Shown: positions 49,077 through 57,507, numbered from the stretch's first letter. The stretch is DNA of 64,000 nt from Amycolatopsis echigonensis (GCF_014174495.1 NZ_JACJHR010000008.1:62001-126000), one strand, 5' to 3'. Notes: a model not told the origin generated them from the sequence alone. Translations and numbers: made by a program.

Positions 49077-50092
49077 TTCCCGCCTCCCCAGCAGTTCTGC
49101 AGACCCCAGGCCGTGTCCTTGCTCGGAACACCCGGCATCGGGTGGTCGGTGATCGCGGTCGAGCCGGTGTTCACGAACCCGCTCGGCTTCTTGCCGGTCT
49201 TCGCGTACTCGACCGCCGCGAGCACGCCCTGTTCGGCCATCTTCCGCGGGAACTGCATCACGGTGACGGCGAACTGGCCGGACTTGACGTTCTGCACGCC
49301 TTCGCAACCGCCATCGATCGAGCCGACGACGAGCTGGCTGTTGAGCCCCCGCGCTTTCAGGGCCGCGTAAGCGCCGCGGCCCATCGGCTCGTTCATCGTG
49401 TACACCGCGTCGAGGTCGGTGGTGCGCTGCAGGAGGTTCTCCATGCCCTGCTGGGCGAGGCTCTGGTCGCCGTTGGCGTTGGTGTGGCCCTTGATCTCCG
49501 GCGCGCCGTCCTTGAGCCCGATGCCCTTGAGGAACCCGCCGTGCCGCTGGGTGTCGACCGAACTGCCCGCGGTGCCGTCGACCATCAGGAGCTTCGGGTC
49601 CGCGCCCTTCAGGGCCGCCTTGACGTACGCGCCCTGCTGCTCGCCCGCCGCGAAGTTGTCGGTGGCGAAGGTGGCGTCGACCGCGTCCGGCGGTTCGGTG
49701 GCGGTGTCGAGGGCGATCACCAGGATGCCGGCGTCACGGGCGTCCTTGATGGCCTTGAGCACGCCGGTGGAGGAACTCGGCGTGATCAGGATGGTGTTGA
49801 CGCCCTGCTGCATCAGGTTCTCGATGGCGCGCACCTGACCGTCGTTGTCGCCGTCGAACTGCCCGGCGAGTGCGCTGAAGTCGGCGCCGTTGGCCTTCGC
49901 CGCGGCGGAGGCGGCGTTGCGCAGTTCGACGAAGTACGGGTTGGTGTCGGTCTTCGTGACGAGGCCGACCTTGGCCTTGCCGCTGCCGCCGGTTTTGGAG
50001 CTGCCGCCCCAGTGGCGTTCGACGGTGCACCCGGCGGTGGAGACCGCGACAGCGGCCGCCAAAGCGAGTGCGGTGAGACTCCGGTGTCTCAT
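49073..50092 (-). CDS. Sugar-binding lipoprotein of the ABC transporter
   Basis: A 339-residue periplasmic-binding-protein fold lipoprotein (PBP type 1, RbsB/FrcB-like). The lipobox is VSTAGC with Cys 22. Sugar-site segments are KTDTNPYFVELRNAASAAAK, TPSSSTGVLKAIKDARDAGI and VIALDTATEPPDAV. It captures the substrate outside the membrane. It is the first gene of the seven-gene operon; GGAGGG precedes the ATG. The double operator at 50157-50188 lies about 70 bases upstream. Confidence 0.93.
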   Translation of the reverse strand: MRHRSLTALALAAAVAVSTAGCTVERHWGGSSKTGGSGKAKVGLVTKTDTNPYFVELRNAASAAAKANGADFSALAGQFDGDNDGQVRAIENLMQQGVNTILITPSSSTGVLKAIKDARDAGILVIALDTATEPPDAVDATFATDNFAAGEQQGAYVKAALKGADPKLLMVDGTAGSSVDTQRHGGFLKGIGLKDGAPEIKGHTNANGDQSLAQQGMENLLQRTTDLDAVYTMNEPMGRGAYAALKARGLNSQLVVGSIDGGCEGVQNVKSGQFAVTVMQFPRKMAEQGVLAAVEYAKTGKKPSGFVNTGSTAITDHPMPGVPSKDTAWGLQNCWGGGK

Positions 50093-50156
50093 GGAGATGC
50101 CCTCCGAATCGAGGTGCGAGCTTGCCGATGGACGGGAAGGTAGACAGACTCATGCC

Positions 50157-50188
50157 TTGGCGCAAGCGTTTGCGCAAACGCTTGCCAA
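50157..50188. promoter_or_regulatory. Double LacI operator between the sugar operon and lacI
   Basis: GCAAGCGTTTGC (50162) and GCAAACGCTTGC (50174) lie side by side. They are reverse complements, so together they form a perfect 24-base palindrome, with outer TTGG and CCAA bases. It sits in the divergent region, so one repressor can control both directions. Confidence 0.75.
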
Positions 50189-50223
50189 CGCTCCTGGTTT
50201 CGCTCTCTTGATGAAGGACAGAC

Positions 50224-51243
50224 ATGCCGCGACCCCGCTCCGCCCGCCCGACCCAGCGCGACATCGCCGAAATGGCGGGCGTGTCGATCACGACGGTCTC
50301 GCACGTCGTCAACGGCACGCGGGCGGTGGCCGAGGAGACGAAAGCCGCGGTGCTGCGCGCGATCGAGACCACCGGGTACACCGGCGACGCGATCGCGCGG
50401 TCGCTGGTCACCGGCGGTACGCGGTCCATCGGGATGGCGATCTCGCTGGTCGCGAACCCGTACTTCGCGGCGCTGATGCACGCGATCGAGCGAGAGGCGT
50501 CGGCAAACGGATACACCGTGCTGCTGGCGGACACGCACGACACCGCGGACACCGAGCGGGACGTGGTGCGCGCGTTGCGCTCGCGACGGGTCGACGGACT
50601 GCTGATCACGCCCGCGCCCGGCGACGGGTCGGTGCTCGGCGAACTGGTGTCGCTGGACGTGCCGACCGTGCTGATGGACCGGCTCACCACCCGGACCGAC
50701 ATCGACCAGGTCGGTTCGGAAAACATCCAGGCGACGTCGGCGCTGACGGCGCATCTGGCGTCGCTGGGCCATCGCCGGATCGGCATGATCTCCGGCGCGC
50801 CGGGGCTGACGACGAGCGACGAACGCGTGCTGGGCTACCGGCTCGGCCTCGGCCGGTCGGGGTTGAGCTGGTCGCAGGACCTGGTGGCGTGCGGACAGTC
50901 CTCACGGGACGGCGGCGGGCTGGCGCTGAGCACGCTGCTGGCGCTGCCGGATCCGCCGACCGCGCTGGTGGTGGCCAACGACAGCATGATGGTCGGCGTC
51001 CTGCACGAGGCGCGGCGACGGGGGTTGCGGATCGGCCAGGACCTGCCGGTGGTGGTTTACGACGACGTCGAATGGGCCGATCTCGTGGACCCGCCGCTGA
51101 CGACCATGGCCCAGCCGATCGACGAAATCGGCCGGCGGGCGGTGCAATTGCTGCTGGCTCGACTGGCGGATCCCGGACGGCCCGCCGAGACTGTGCGGTT
51201 GCCGCCGACCTTGCGGCACCGGGCTTCGTGCGGGTGCGCGTAG
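50224..51243 (+). CDS. LacI-family repressor of the sugar operon
   Basis: A 339-residue regulator. The N-terminal LacI helix-turn-helix is TQRDIAEMAGVSITTVSHVV at about residues 10-29, with hinge helix TGGTRSIGMAIS following the DNA-binding domain. The PBP-fold effector domain has NPYFAALMHAIEREASANGY and TDIDQVGSENIQATSALTAH. It should bind the operators at 50157-50188 and be released by the imported sugar. AAGGA precedes the ATG. The next gene is a clear partial duplicate of it. Confidence 0.92.
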   Translation: MPRPRSARPTQRDIAEMAGVSITTVSHVVNGTRAVAEETKAAVLRAIETTGYTGDAIARSLVTGGTRSIGMAISLVANPYFAALMHAIEREASANGYTVLLADTHDTADTERDVVRALRSRRVDGLLITPAPGDGSVLGELVSLDVPTVLMDRLTTRTDIDQVGSENIQATSALTAHLASLGHRRIGMISGAPGLTTSDERVLGYRLGLGRSGLSWSQDLVACGQSSRDGGGLALSTLLALPDPPTALVVANDSMMVGVLHEARRRGLRIGQDLPVVVYDDVEWADLVDPPLTTMAQPIDEIGRRAVQLLLARLADPGRPAETVRLPPTLRHRASCGCA

Positions 51244-51391
51244 ATTCTGCGACCGACTGCCCGGCGTGACCAAGCGGATGCTTCGTTCACTCACCTCAGT
51301 GATTCTCGGGACCCGATCGTCTCGGACCCTCTCGCCGGTGGCCCGGCAGTGGCTACTGTTGGGTAGGTATCTACGACGAGGGCCATGAGAC

Positions 51392-52258
51392 ATGACCGTT
51401 CTGGCGCCGGAGGTCTCCCACTGGGACCTGCCGGTCACCCATCGGTTCGGGGTGGCATTGGGGAGGCACGCCAGCCCGTACCACGACCAGCTGCTGCGGG
51501 CCATCCGCGGCGCTGCCGCGCGGGCGGGCTGCGACCTGTTGCTGGCCGACACCGGTGATTCGGCGCGCGAGGAAGCCGAAGTGCTGCGCGCACTGCAGGC
51601 GGATCGCGTCGACGGCGTCCTTCTGGTGCCCGCCCCTGGCGACGAGGCGGTCGTGAACGGGCTCGTGCAGACCGGCGTGCCGACCGTGCTGGTCGACCGG
51701 ATCGCCGGCCGCAACGACGTCGACCAGGTCGGGTCGGAGAACTTTCAGGCGATGTCCGCGCTGGTCGAGCACCTTGCCGCGCGACGGCACCGGCGGATCG
51801 CGCTGATCACCGGTACCGAAGGCACCACCGTCAGCGAAGAACGCGCCCTGGGCTACCGATTGGGCCTAGGCCGAGCCGGGCTGCGGTACCACCCGGAGCT
51901 GGTGGCGTCCGGCCAATCCACCGCGGGCGGCGCGGCTCGCGCGGCGGCCAAACTCCTGGATGGCTGGCCGTCGCCCACTGCTCTCGTGGTCGCTGGGGAA
52001 GCGATGCTGATCGGCGTGCAGTGGGAAGCGCACCGCCGCGGGATCCGGATCGGGTCGGAGCTGGCGGTTGTCGGCTACGGCGACATGGACTGGGCGCGCA
52101 CGGTTTCCCCTGGCGTGACGACGATGGCGCAACCGATCTCGGAAATCGGCCGCCGGGCGGTGCAGTTGCTGCTCGCCCGCTGCCGCGAGCCGGAGCGTCG
52201 GCCGGAGTCCGTGCGGCTCGCGCCGCGTTTCTTGCACCGCGCTTCGTGCGGCTGCTGA
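51392..52258 (+). CDS. LacI-like effector-binding protein without DNA-binding domain
   Basis: A 288-residue protein equivalent to the PBP-fold half of LacI. It starts MTVLAPEVSHWDLPVTHRFG and goes straight into the effector domain. It is a paralogue of the repressor encoded just upstream: VDQVGSENFQAMSALVEHLA, EERALGYRLGLGRAGL and the end FLHRASCGC match closely. No helix-turn-helix is found in any frame in the 148 bases upstream, and no signal peptide is present. It may bind the same sugar in the cytosol and form mixed dimers. It could be a decayed duplicate, but the frame is intact. Confidence 0.85.
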   Translation: MTVLAPEVSHWDLPVTHRFGVALGRHASPYHDQLLRAIRGAAARAGCDLLLADTGDSAREEAEVLRALQADRVDGVLLVPAPGDEAVVNGLVQTGVPTVLVDRIAGRNDVDQVGSENFQAMSALVEHLAARRHRRIALITGTEGTTVSEERALGYRLGLGRAGLRYHPELVASGQSTAGGAARAAAKLLDGWPSPTALVVAGEAMLIGVQWEAHRRGIRIGSELAVVGYGDMDWARTVSPGVTTMAQPISEIGRRAVQLLLARCREPERRPESVRLAPRFLHRASCGC

Positions 52259-52261
52259 GTT

Positions 52262-53914
52262 TTACAGCGTGGCGGCCGCTTCCAGCAGCATCCAGCCTCC
52301 AATTTGGACAGACAGATCCCGCTCCGCTTGACCGGGCGGCGTCGGGGCTGGCCTTGCCCACTCCGCACTGAACAACGGTCCGGTTTTCTCTTGCGCCGCC
52401 CCGTTCCAGCACGCTTCCGCCGACTTCTGTACGAGCCGCTTGGCTGTTTCCGCTTCCGGCCTGGGCAGGTTCTTGGCCGCGAGTGCCAGGTAGCGAGCGG
52501 CGATCGCCGAGAAGAGCCCGCCGTCGCCACCCTCCGATCCGGGGAGGATTCCTTGTGGTGCCATGTGCTTCTCCACCGCTCGGATAGTGCGGGCCGCGTC
52601 GTCCCACCGGGACTGCTCCAGGCACGCTCCGAGGTAAACCCCTTGGCAGTACGAGAAAATATGCTTGACCACTTCGCCGGTGTCCGCCCGGATCCCGTCC
52701 CAGACAAGGCCGGTCTCCGGGTCGACGAGGGTGTCGGTGAGCCATTGCGTCATGGCGCGGGCGCGTTCTTGATCACCCGTCCGAGCGTGAAAGATAGCCG
52801 CCGGACCGTTCGCGGGGGTATTCTTGAAGGAGTCGCCGCGCCGCCACCAAATTCCCCCGCCAAGGTCTTCTGTCCAGCCTTCGTGCAGCCGTTTGTCGAT
52901 GGCCTCGAGCGCTTCGTCCACTGTGGATAGTTGGAGTCGACGCACGCGCTGCAATGCGAGCCCTAGCCAGGCTATGTCGTCGTAGTAGTCGTTGACCCAG
53001 GAGTCGAAGTTGCGTCGGTGCACCGTTTTGATGAAACGGTTGATCAACAGTGCGCGCTCGTCGGTGGGGTCGCGGAGTTGCGCGTCGACGAGGCTGTCGA
53101 GGAGGTGTGCCTGCCACCAGTAGTTCCAGTGCCAGTGGAACCGCTGGCTCAAGGTGGGCGGCCAACCACTACGCCCGAGGACGGTGCCGGGGATGGCCCA
53201 GAGGCGGCGGAGATGCCTGGCGCACACCGCCCGCTCAGCTGCGACGGCGCGCTCGGTTGCCGCGGCGCGGCCGACTGCCGCAGCGTGCTCAGTTGCCGCG
53301 GCGTGCTCGGTTGCCGTGGCGCGATCGGCCGGGTCGGTGGCGTCCTCGGCCGGGTCGGTGGCGTCCTCGGCCGGGTTGGTGGGGCGCTCGGCCGGGTTGG
53401 TGGGGCGCTCGGCTGGGACGGTTGCATCCTTGGCCCGGCTCGTCGCGCGAGCGCCCGCCGCCTGCCCAGCGACGTCCGCCGCGCCCTCGGCCTGGCTGCC
53501 CGGGCGATCGGCAGTATCTGCCGCACCATCGGCCGCTTCTGCAGGCCGCTCGGCGGTGCCGGTGCGCTCGGTCGGCTCGGTTGCGTCGTCGGCCCGGTTC
53601 GTCGCGTGGTCGCCCGCCGCCGCGCGCTCAGCAACCTCCCCCGTGTTCTCGGCCGCGTTCTTCCCCGCGCGACCGACATGGTCTGCCGCACCATCGGCCG
53701 CTTCTGCAGCCCGTTCTGCGGCGGCGGCGCGCTCGGCCGGATCGGTTGCGTCGTCGGCCGCGCGACCGGCCGTCGCCGCACGATCAGCCAGATCTGCCGT
53801 GCCCTCGGCGGAGCTTGGCGCATGTTCGGCAGCATCACCTGCGCGTCCTGCGCCAGGGCGGGCTGCGTCGCCGGGTGCAGCGGAATCGTTGGGCTCTGCT
53901 GAATCGGCGGTCAT
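52262..53914 (-). CDS. GH76-like hydrolase with Ala-rich repetitive N-terminus
   Basis: A 550-residue protein. The C-terminal 350 residues match the GH76 alpha-1,6-mannanase fold: FDSWVNDYYDDIAWLGLALQ with the catalytic Asp pair, LGGGIWWRRGDSFKNTPANG, and CQGVYLGACLEQSRWDDA. The first 200 residues are rich in Ala, Glu, Asp, Thr and Pro and contain seven-residue repeats such as NPAERPT and DPAEDAT. No signal peptide is visible, so a cytosolic location is implied unless the true start differs. The start at ATG 53914 has weak support; a start nearer ARHLRRLWAIPG is possible. Confidence 0.75.
   Translation of the reverse strand: MTADSAEPNDSAAPGDAARPGAGRAGDAAEHAPSSAEGTADLADRAATAGRAADDATDPAERAAAAERAAEAADGAADHVGRAGKNAAENTGEVAERAAAGDHATNRADDATEPTERTGTAERPAEAADGAADTADRPGSQAEGAADVAGQAAGARATSRAKDATVPAERPTNPAERPTNPAEDATDPAEDATDPADRATATEHAAATEHAAAVGRAAATERAVAAERAVCARHLRRLWAIPGTVLGRSGWPPTLSQRFHWHWNYWWQAHLLDSLVDAQLRDPTDERALLINRFIKTVHRRNFDSWVNDYYDDIAWLGLALQRVRRLQLSTVDEALEAIDKRLHEGWTEDLGGGIWWRRGDSFKNTPANGPAAIFHARTGDQERARAMTQWLTDTLVDPETGLVWDGIRADTGEVVKHIFSYCQGVYLGACLEQSRWDDAARTIRAVEKHMAPQGILPGSEGGDGGLFSAIAARYLALAAKNLPRPEAETAKRLVQKSAEACWNGAAQEKTGPLFSAEWARPAPTPPGQAERDLSVQIGGWMLLEAAATL
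53327..53410 (-). repeat. Four 21-bp tandem repeats in the GH76-like gene
   Basis: Two identical units of GGCCGGGTCGGTGGCGTCCT plus C are followed by two identical units of GGCCGGGTTGGTGGGGCGCT plus C. They encode seven-residue repeats in the low-complexity N-terminus. A degenerate fifth unit follows. In-frame slippage could change the length between strains. Confidence 0.75.
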
Positions 53915-54067
53915 GGGGTGATTCTGCCTGCGCCGAGGAAAACTTGCCTCTCCACGCCGCTTCCCCACCGCCTGGCAACTCGGCGAGGCGATTCAGGCCG
54001 CGCCAAGCCTGGATGCTCGTGCCTATACCGGTTCTAGCCGGTGTAACCACTCACGAGGACCAGGGGG

Positions 54068-54727
54068 TCACCAGGCTTTGGACAGGTCCGCGTGCTGTCG
54101 AATCCACGCGTGCATCACGATGCCAGCCGCGACGCCCGCGTTGATTGACCTCGTGGTGCCGAACTGGGCGATGGACACCACTTTCGCTGAGTCGGTCTGG
54201 GCCGCTTCGGACAGGCCGGGGCCTTCCTGGCCGAACAACAGCAGGCAGTTCCGGGGCAGCACCGCGGTTTCCACCGGCTCGGCACCGGGCGTGTTGTCCA
54301 CGGCTACCACCGTCAAACCCTCGGCTTTGGCGAATTCCAGCAGGCTCGCGACGTCCTCGTGGTGGCGAAGATGCTGGTAGCGGTCCGTCACCATCGCACC
54401 TCGGCGGTTCCAGCGGCGGCGGCCGACGATGTGGACCTCCGCGGCGGCGAAGGCGTTCGCGGTGCGGACGACGGTGCCGATGTTGTGGTCGTGCTGGAAG
54501 TTTTCGATCGCGACGTGGAACGGGTGCCGTCGGGTGTCCACATCGGACACGATGGCTTCGCGGCGCCAGTAGCGGTAGGCGTCGACCACGTTGCGGCGGT
54601 CGCCGTTGGCCAGGAGTTCGGGGTCGTAGCGCGGGTCGTCCGGCCAGGTGCCTGGCCAGGGACCGACGCCGACCTCCTCGCGGCTCACCCACTCGGTGGG
54701 GCCCGTATCGGGATGTTCCGTCGTCAC
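54068..54727 (-). CDS. TrmH/SpoU-family RNA methyltransferase
   Basis: A 219-residue SPOUT methyltransferase. The three knot motifs are IENFQHDHNIGTVVRTANAF, LLLFGQEGPGLSEAA and SIAQFGTTRSINAGVAAGIV, which bind SAM in the trefoil knot. It methylates the 2'-OH of a tRNA or rRNA nucleotide; the target is not evident. Mycobacterial Rv0380c occupies the same place near pyrE. GTG start; the DUF2784 gene ends 16 bases upstream. Confidence 0.9.
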   Translation of the reverse strand: MTTEHPDTGPTEWVSREEVGVGPWPGTWPDDPRYDPELLANGDRRNVVDAYRYWRREAIVSDVDTRRHPFHVAIENFQHDHNIGTVVRTANAFAAAEVHIVGRRRWNRRGAMVTDRYQHLRHHEDVASLLEFAKAEGLTVVAVDNTPGAEPVETAVLPRNCLLLFGQEGPGLSEAAQTDSAKVVSIAQFGTTRSINAGVAAGIVMHAWIRQHADLSKAW

Positions 54728-54743
54728 GAAGGACGATTCTCGC

Positions 54744-55142
54744 TCAGCCGAGGCTGACGCCGTGCGCCGGAGTCTGGTCGTGGCGGTGCCGCCACCGCAG
54801 GTACGCCCCGAGGTACGAGATCACCAGCACCGCCAGCGCCACCACGACCACCACCGGCAGCAGCGAGCGCGGGACCACCGTGCCGTAGAGGTAATACGCG
54901 TTGAACCCGCCGGGCAGGTCGCCGAGACCTTGCTGGTGCCGGAAAAAGTCCTCGAGAGCGGTGAGCGGGCACGGGATCGGCGTGACATTGACCAGCACGC
55001 CCCAGACCGCGAAGAAAACGTGCACGAAAATAACCTTCGGCCACCGCCACGCGAGGAAGCCGCCGAAGCCGATGAAGAGCAGGGCGAGGATGTGCACCGC
55101 CACGGTGAGATCGGCGAGAACATGCGCGACCGTCGTGTCCAC
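54744..55142 (-). CDS. DUF2784 membrane protein
   Basis: A 132-residue protein with three or four helices. The DUF2784 features are LADLTVAVHILALLFIGFGG, FLAWRWPKVIFVHVFFAVWG and TPIPCPLTALEDFFRHQQG. Function unknown. The GTG start at 55142 has AAGGGGG upstream; the frame to 55238 adds a non-conserved Arg-rich tail. It is the first gene of a short operon with TrmH. Confidence 0.85.
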   Translation of the reverse strand: MDTTVAHVLADLTVAVHILALLFIGFGGFLAWRWPKVIFVHVFFAVWGVLVNVTPIPCPLTALEDFFRHQQGLGDLPGGFNAYYLYGTVVPRSLLPVVVVVALAVLVISYLGAYLRWRHRHDQTPAHGVSLG

Positions 55143-55451
55143 CTTCGCCCCCTTCCCAGTGCACCTACCAGCGACGTTACTCCGATTACCCGGGCCAGGA
55201 GCGGGAAATCGGGGGACCCGATGTGATGTTCGACCCACCGGAGCAACGGGTTCACCCGGCAGGTAACGGAGGGATCACTCCGGGTAGGAGACCTCCCGCG
55301 GACACCTGCCACCGGCGCTCCGACGCGACGTAAATGCGTGCACGGGCGCGGAATGCGAATGGTCGGCGAAAGGAGGCGGAGACCCGGTTGACGACCGGGA
55401 AGGAAGGAACCACCCGGCGCCACGCGAAACCGCCGGGCACCGCAATCGCGG
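55143..55451. other. 309-bp gap without a recognisable gene
   Basis: The gap holds no supported reading frame. Visible features are repeated GGTAACGGAG- and GTTACTCCG-like pieces near 55170-55280 and a small inverted repeat of CCGGCG and CGCCGG near 55420. It probably contains the promoter of the DUF2784 gene. Confidence 0.5.
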
Positions 55452-55697
55452 CTAGCCTTTGCCGCCGAAGCCCGGCCAGAGGCTGACATCGTTGAGCTTC
55501 AGGTCATCGGGCAGCAAGACACCCGCGTTCGGGCCTGCCTCCGACGTCCAGACGACCTCGGAATCGGGGTGAAGCGACACCTCGAAGGTCAGGTCAGCCG
55601 GGTGCGCGAACTCGATGGAGAGCACGTCATCGACCTTGAGACGAACCTCGTCGCCGTAGGGCTCGACGTTCCACGTCCGAGGCTTGTCGTCCTTCGT
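55452..55697 (-). pseudogene. Remnant of an unknown protein gene, start lost
   Basis: On the minus strand an 82-codon frame ends at TAG 55452. It reads VEPYGDEVRLKVDDVLSIEF, then FEVSLHPDSEVVWTSEAGPN and LLPDDLKLNDVSLWPGFGGK. Codon use is natural for this genome. The frame is stopped upstream by a TAG near 55708 and has no ATG, GTG or TTG start before the conserved-looking part. This suggests the 3' remnant of a longer gene. I do not recognise the family. Confidence 0.5.
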
Positions 55698-55746
55698 AGG
55701 TCGAACACGACGCTACCGACCGGACGGCGACGACCGCGGGAAGCGT

Positions 55747-56049
55747 TCAGTCAGTGAACGCGGTTCCGTCGATGTCCGTCACCACCAGGCGGATGCGGGC
55801 ACCCGCCCACTCCGTCCCGTCAAGCGTCTCCCGCACCTGGGCCTCGGCAGCTGACAACAGGGGAGGCAGCGGCAATCGCAAAGCCACCAGCCGAATCTCC
55901 ACCGCGTCCGAGGTCAGATCCACCGATCCGCCAGCGGGATCGGTCCGCAGCCAGCTGATCTCCGCGGCTGCGCTCGTCGCCGGTCGGAGGCCGTCGACGG
56001 CCGACAGGGCGTCCGCGAGTTTTCCGGCCATCTCACGCGGATCGGTCAC
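55747..56049 (-). CDS. Small hypothetical protein of the ECF/Asp23 operon
   Basis: A 100-residue acidic protein of two alpha/beta parts: MTDPREMAGKLADALSAVDG and VEIRLVALRLPLPPLLSAAE, ending RIRLVVTDIDGTAFTD. It may be a small relative of the Asp23 or BON-like folds, but I cannot name a family. ATGA overlap with the upstream Asp23 gene ties it to the sigma-factor operon, of which it is the last gene. Confidence 0.65.
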   Translation of the reverse strand: MTDPREMAGKLADALSAVDGLRPATSAAAEISWLRTDPAGGSVDLTSDAVEIRLVALRLPLPPLLSAAEAQVRETLDGTEWAGARIRLVVTDIDGTAFTD

Positions 56050-56408
56050 TTCCGCCCCATTTCGATGTCCAGAATGGACACTCGGACGGCGTCCACAGAA
56101 CGGCCGGTCTGCGCGAGGACTTCCCGGAACACCGCCCGTTGCACGGCGCGGCCCACGGCGGCGGCTTGGTCCGCACCCGAGATGACCACATCCACCTCGA
56201 CCGTCAAACGATCCTCGTGGGTGCGGACCCGGACGCCGTCCGCGGGGGCCGGTTCCAGGCCCTTCCAGCGTTGCCGGGCGGCGCGCGTCCAGGCGGTCGC
56301 CAAGCCGCGCAGGCCGGGTTCCAGGCGCACGACTCCGGCGGTTTCGGCGGCCGCGCGGGCGGCAACGCTCGCGATCACCGGGCCGGCGATCACGTATTCG
56401 GCGGTCAT
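56046..56408 (-). CDS. Asp23/Gls24-family protein
   Basis: A 120-residue protein with the Asp23 pattern: IAGPVIASVAARAAAETAGV near the N-terminus and LTVEVDVVISGADQAAAVGR with the characteristic beta-strand and helix. Family members respond to envelope or alkaline stress and attach to the membrane through partners. It is coupled by ATGA overlaps to both neighbours. Confidence 0.8.
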   Translation of the reverse strand: MTAEYVIAGPVIASVAARAAAETAGVVRLEPGLRGLATAWTRAARQRWKGLEPAPADGVRVRTHEDRLTVEVDVVISGADQAAAVGRAVQRAVFREVLAQTGRSVDAVRVSILDIEMGRK

Positions 56409-56962
56409 TCCCCGTCCTCGTACACGTCTTCCACCAGCAAATTCAGGCTGACCAACGAAATACCCACCCGCGAGGTCGCGGCGGCGGACACCAGTTCACG
56501 TACGCGGGCCAACGTGTCCGCGCCGCTGGTGTTCCCCAGGCGCGTCGCGAGGGTGACTTCGACCTCGACTTGGGCCGCGCCAGAGTCATCCACCCCGACC
56601 TTTCGCACCCGTACGCGGCGGGCGCGGACGTCGCCGGCGGAGTCGGCCGCGTAGCGGAGCACGACCGCGACGGCTTGCTCGCTCACTTCGACGGAGCCTG
56701 GTTCGGCGGCGGAAAGATCCAGCATCTGGCCGCGCCGCACCTCGGCGCGGACGGCCGACATGATCCGGCCTACCAGGTCCGGCGGAGTCGGGTCGGGCTC
56801 GTCGATCAGCTCCTGCGTCGCCGAGCGCAGGGCCAGCAGGCTTTCCCGCGCGGTACGGCAGTGGACACAGTCCGCCTGGTGGTCGTCGACCTCGTCCAGG
56901 TTCTCCCAGACCGTCTCCAGTTCCCGGCCGCACGGCAATTCGTAGTCCTGGTTCACCTCCAC
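56405..56962 (-). CDS. Anti-sigma-like zinc motif fused to an Asp23 domain
   Basis: A 185-residue protein. The N-terminus carries H28-x3-C32-x2-C35 (DDHQADCVHC), with C11 upstream, as in zinc-binding anti-sigma domains. The C-terminal half is Asp23-like: VEVSEQAVAVVLRYAADSAG and AQVEVEVTLATRLGNTSGAD. Its GTG start overlaps the sigma gene by 10 bases. This order (sigma, then ZAS protein) is typical of ECF operons, so it probably binds and holds the sigma factor. No transmembrane helix is present, so sensing would be cytosolic or through a partner. Confidence 0.75.
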   Translation of the reverse strand: MEVNQDYELPCGRELETVWENLDEVDDHQADCVHCRTARESLLALRSATQELIDEPDPTPPDLVGRIMSAVRAEVRRGQMLDLSAAEPGSVEVSEQAVAVVLRYAADSAGDVRARRVRVRKVGVDDSGAAQVEVEVTLATRLGNTSGADTLARVRELVSAAATSRVGISLVSLNLLVEDVYEDGE

Positions 56963-57507
56963 GGCTTCATCACCTCCGCCAGCTGCGCACGGGCCCGGGA
57001 GATCCGCCCCCGGACCGCGGTGGGGTTCGCGCCGACGATCTCGCTGATCTCGTCGTACGACCGGCCGTGCACCTCACGCAACAGCCAGCACGCGCGCTGC
57101 TGCGGCGTGAGCGTCTGAAGCGCCTCGTCAAGCGCGGCGAGCTGACCGCTGACCTGCGCCGCGTGCTCGGGCTGAGTGTCGCGGCGCGGCGATTCGGCCA
57201 GGTCGAGGTCGACATCGGCCTGCGGGCGGCGCGCCCGGATCACGTTGAGACAGCGGTTGGTCGTTCCGCGGTACAGCCAGCCGACGAACGCGTTGGGATC
57301 GTTCAGCTGCGCCAGCTTCCGCCACGCGCCGAGGAACGCTTCCTGCACTACGTCCTCGGCGTCGCCGCGGTGGTGCAGCATTTTCAGGGCAAGACGGAAC
57401 ATCGGGCCCTGATAACGCAGCACGAGCTGTTCGTACGCGCGCACGTCCCCGTCTCGCGCACGGCTGACGAGAGTGGCGTCGTCAAGCTGCACACTTGTCG
57501 TGGTCAC
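56953..57507 (-). CDS. ECF RNA polymerase sigma factor
   Basis: A 184-residue ECF sigma factor. Region 2 is VLRYQGPMFRLALKMLHHRG and AEDVVQEAFLGAWRKLAQL. Region 4 is TLTPQQRACWLLREVHGRSY and ISEIVGANPTAVRGRISRAR. GTG start with AGGGG five bases upstream. It heads a four-gene operon that also encodes the zinc-motif/Asp23 fusion, an Asp23 protein and a small unknown protein. Its operon may direct its own transcription, but I cannot identify a promoter. Confidence 0.9.
   Translation of the reverse strand: MTTTSVQLDDATLVSRARDGDVRAYEQLVLRYQGPMFRLALKMLHHRGDAEDVVQEAFLGAWRKLAQLNDPNAFVGWLYRGTTNRCLNVIRARRPQADVDLDLAESPRRDTQPEHAAQVSGQLAALDEALQTLTPQQRACWLLREVHGRSYDEISEIVGANPTAVRGRISRARAQLAEVMKPWR

Noticed and set aside
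54027..54042. ACCGG-N6-CCGGT inverted repeat downstream of TrmH
   Set aside because: Arms of five bases are too short to call a terminator or operator in DNA of this GC content.
53018..54144. Long plus-strand frames opposite the GH76-like gene
   Set aside because: They run through the repetitive GC-rich N-terminus in antisense and show only Ala/Arg/Gly-rich repeats, with no family motif.
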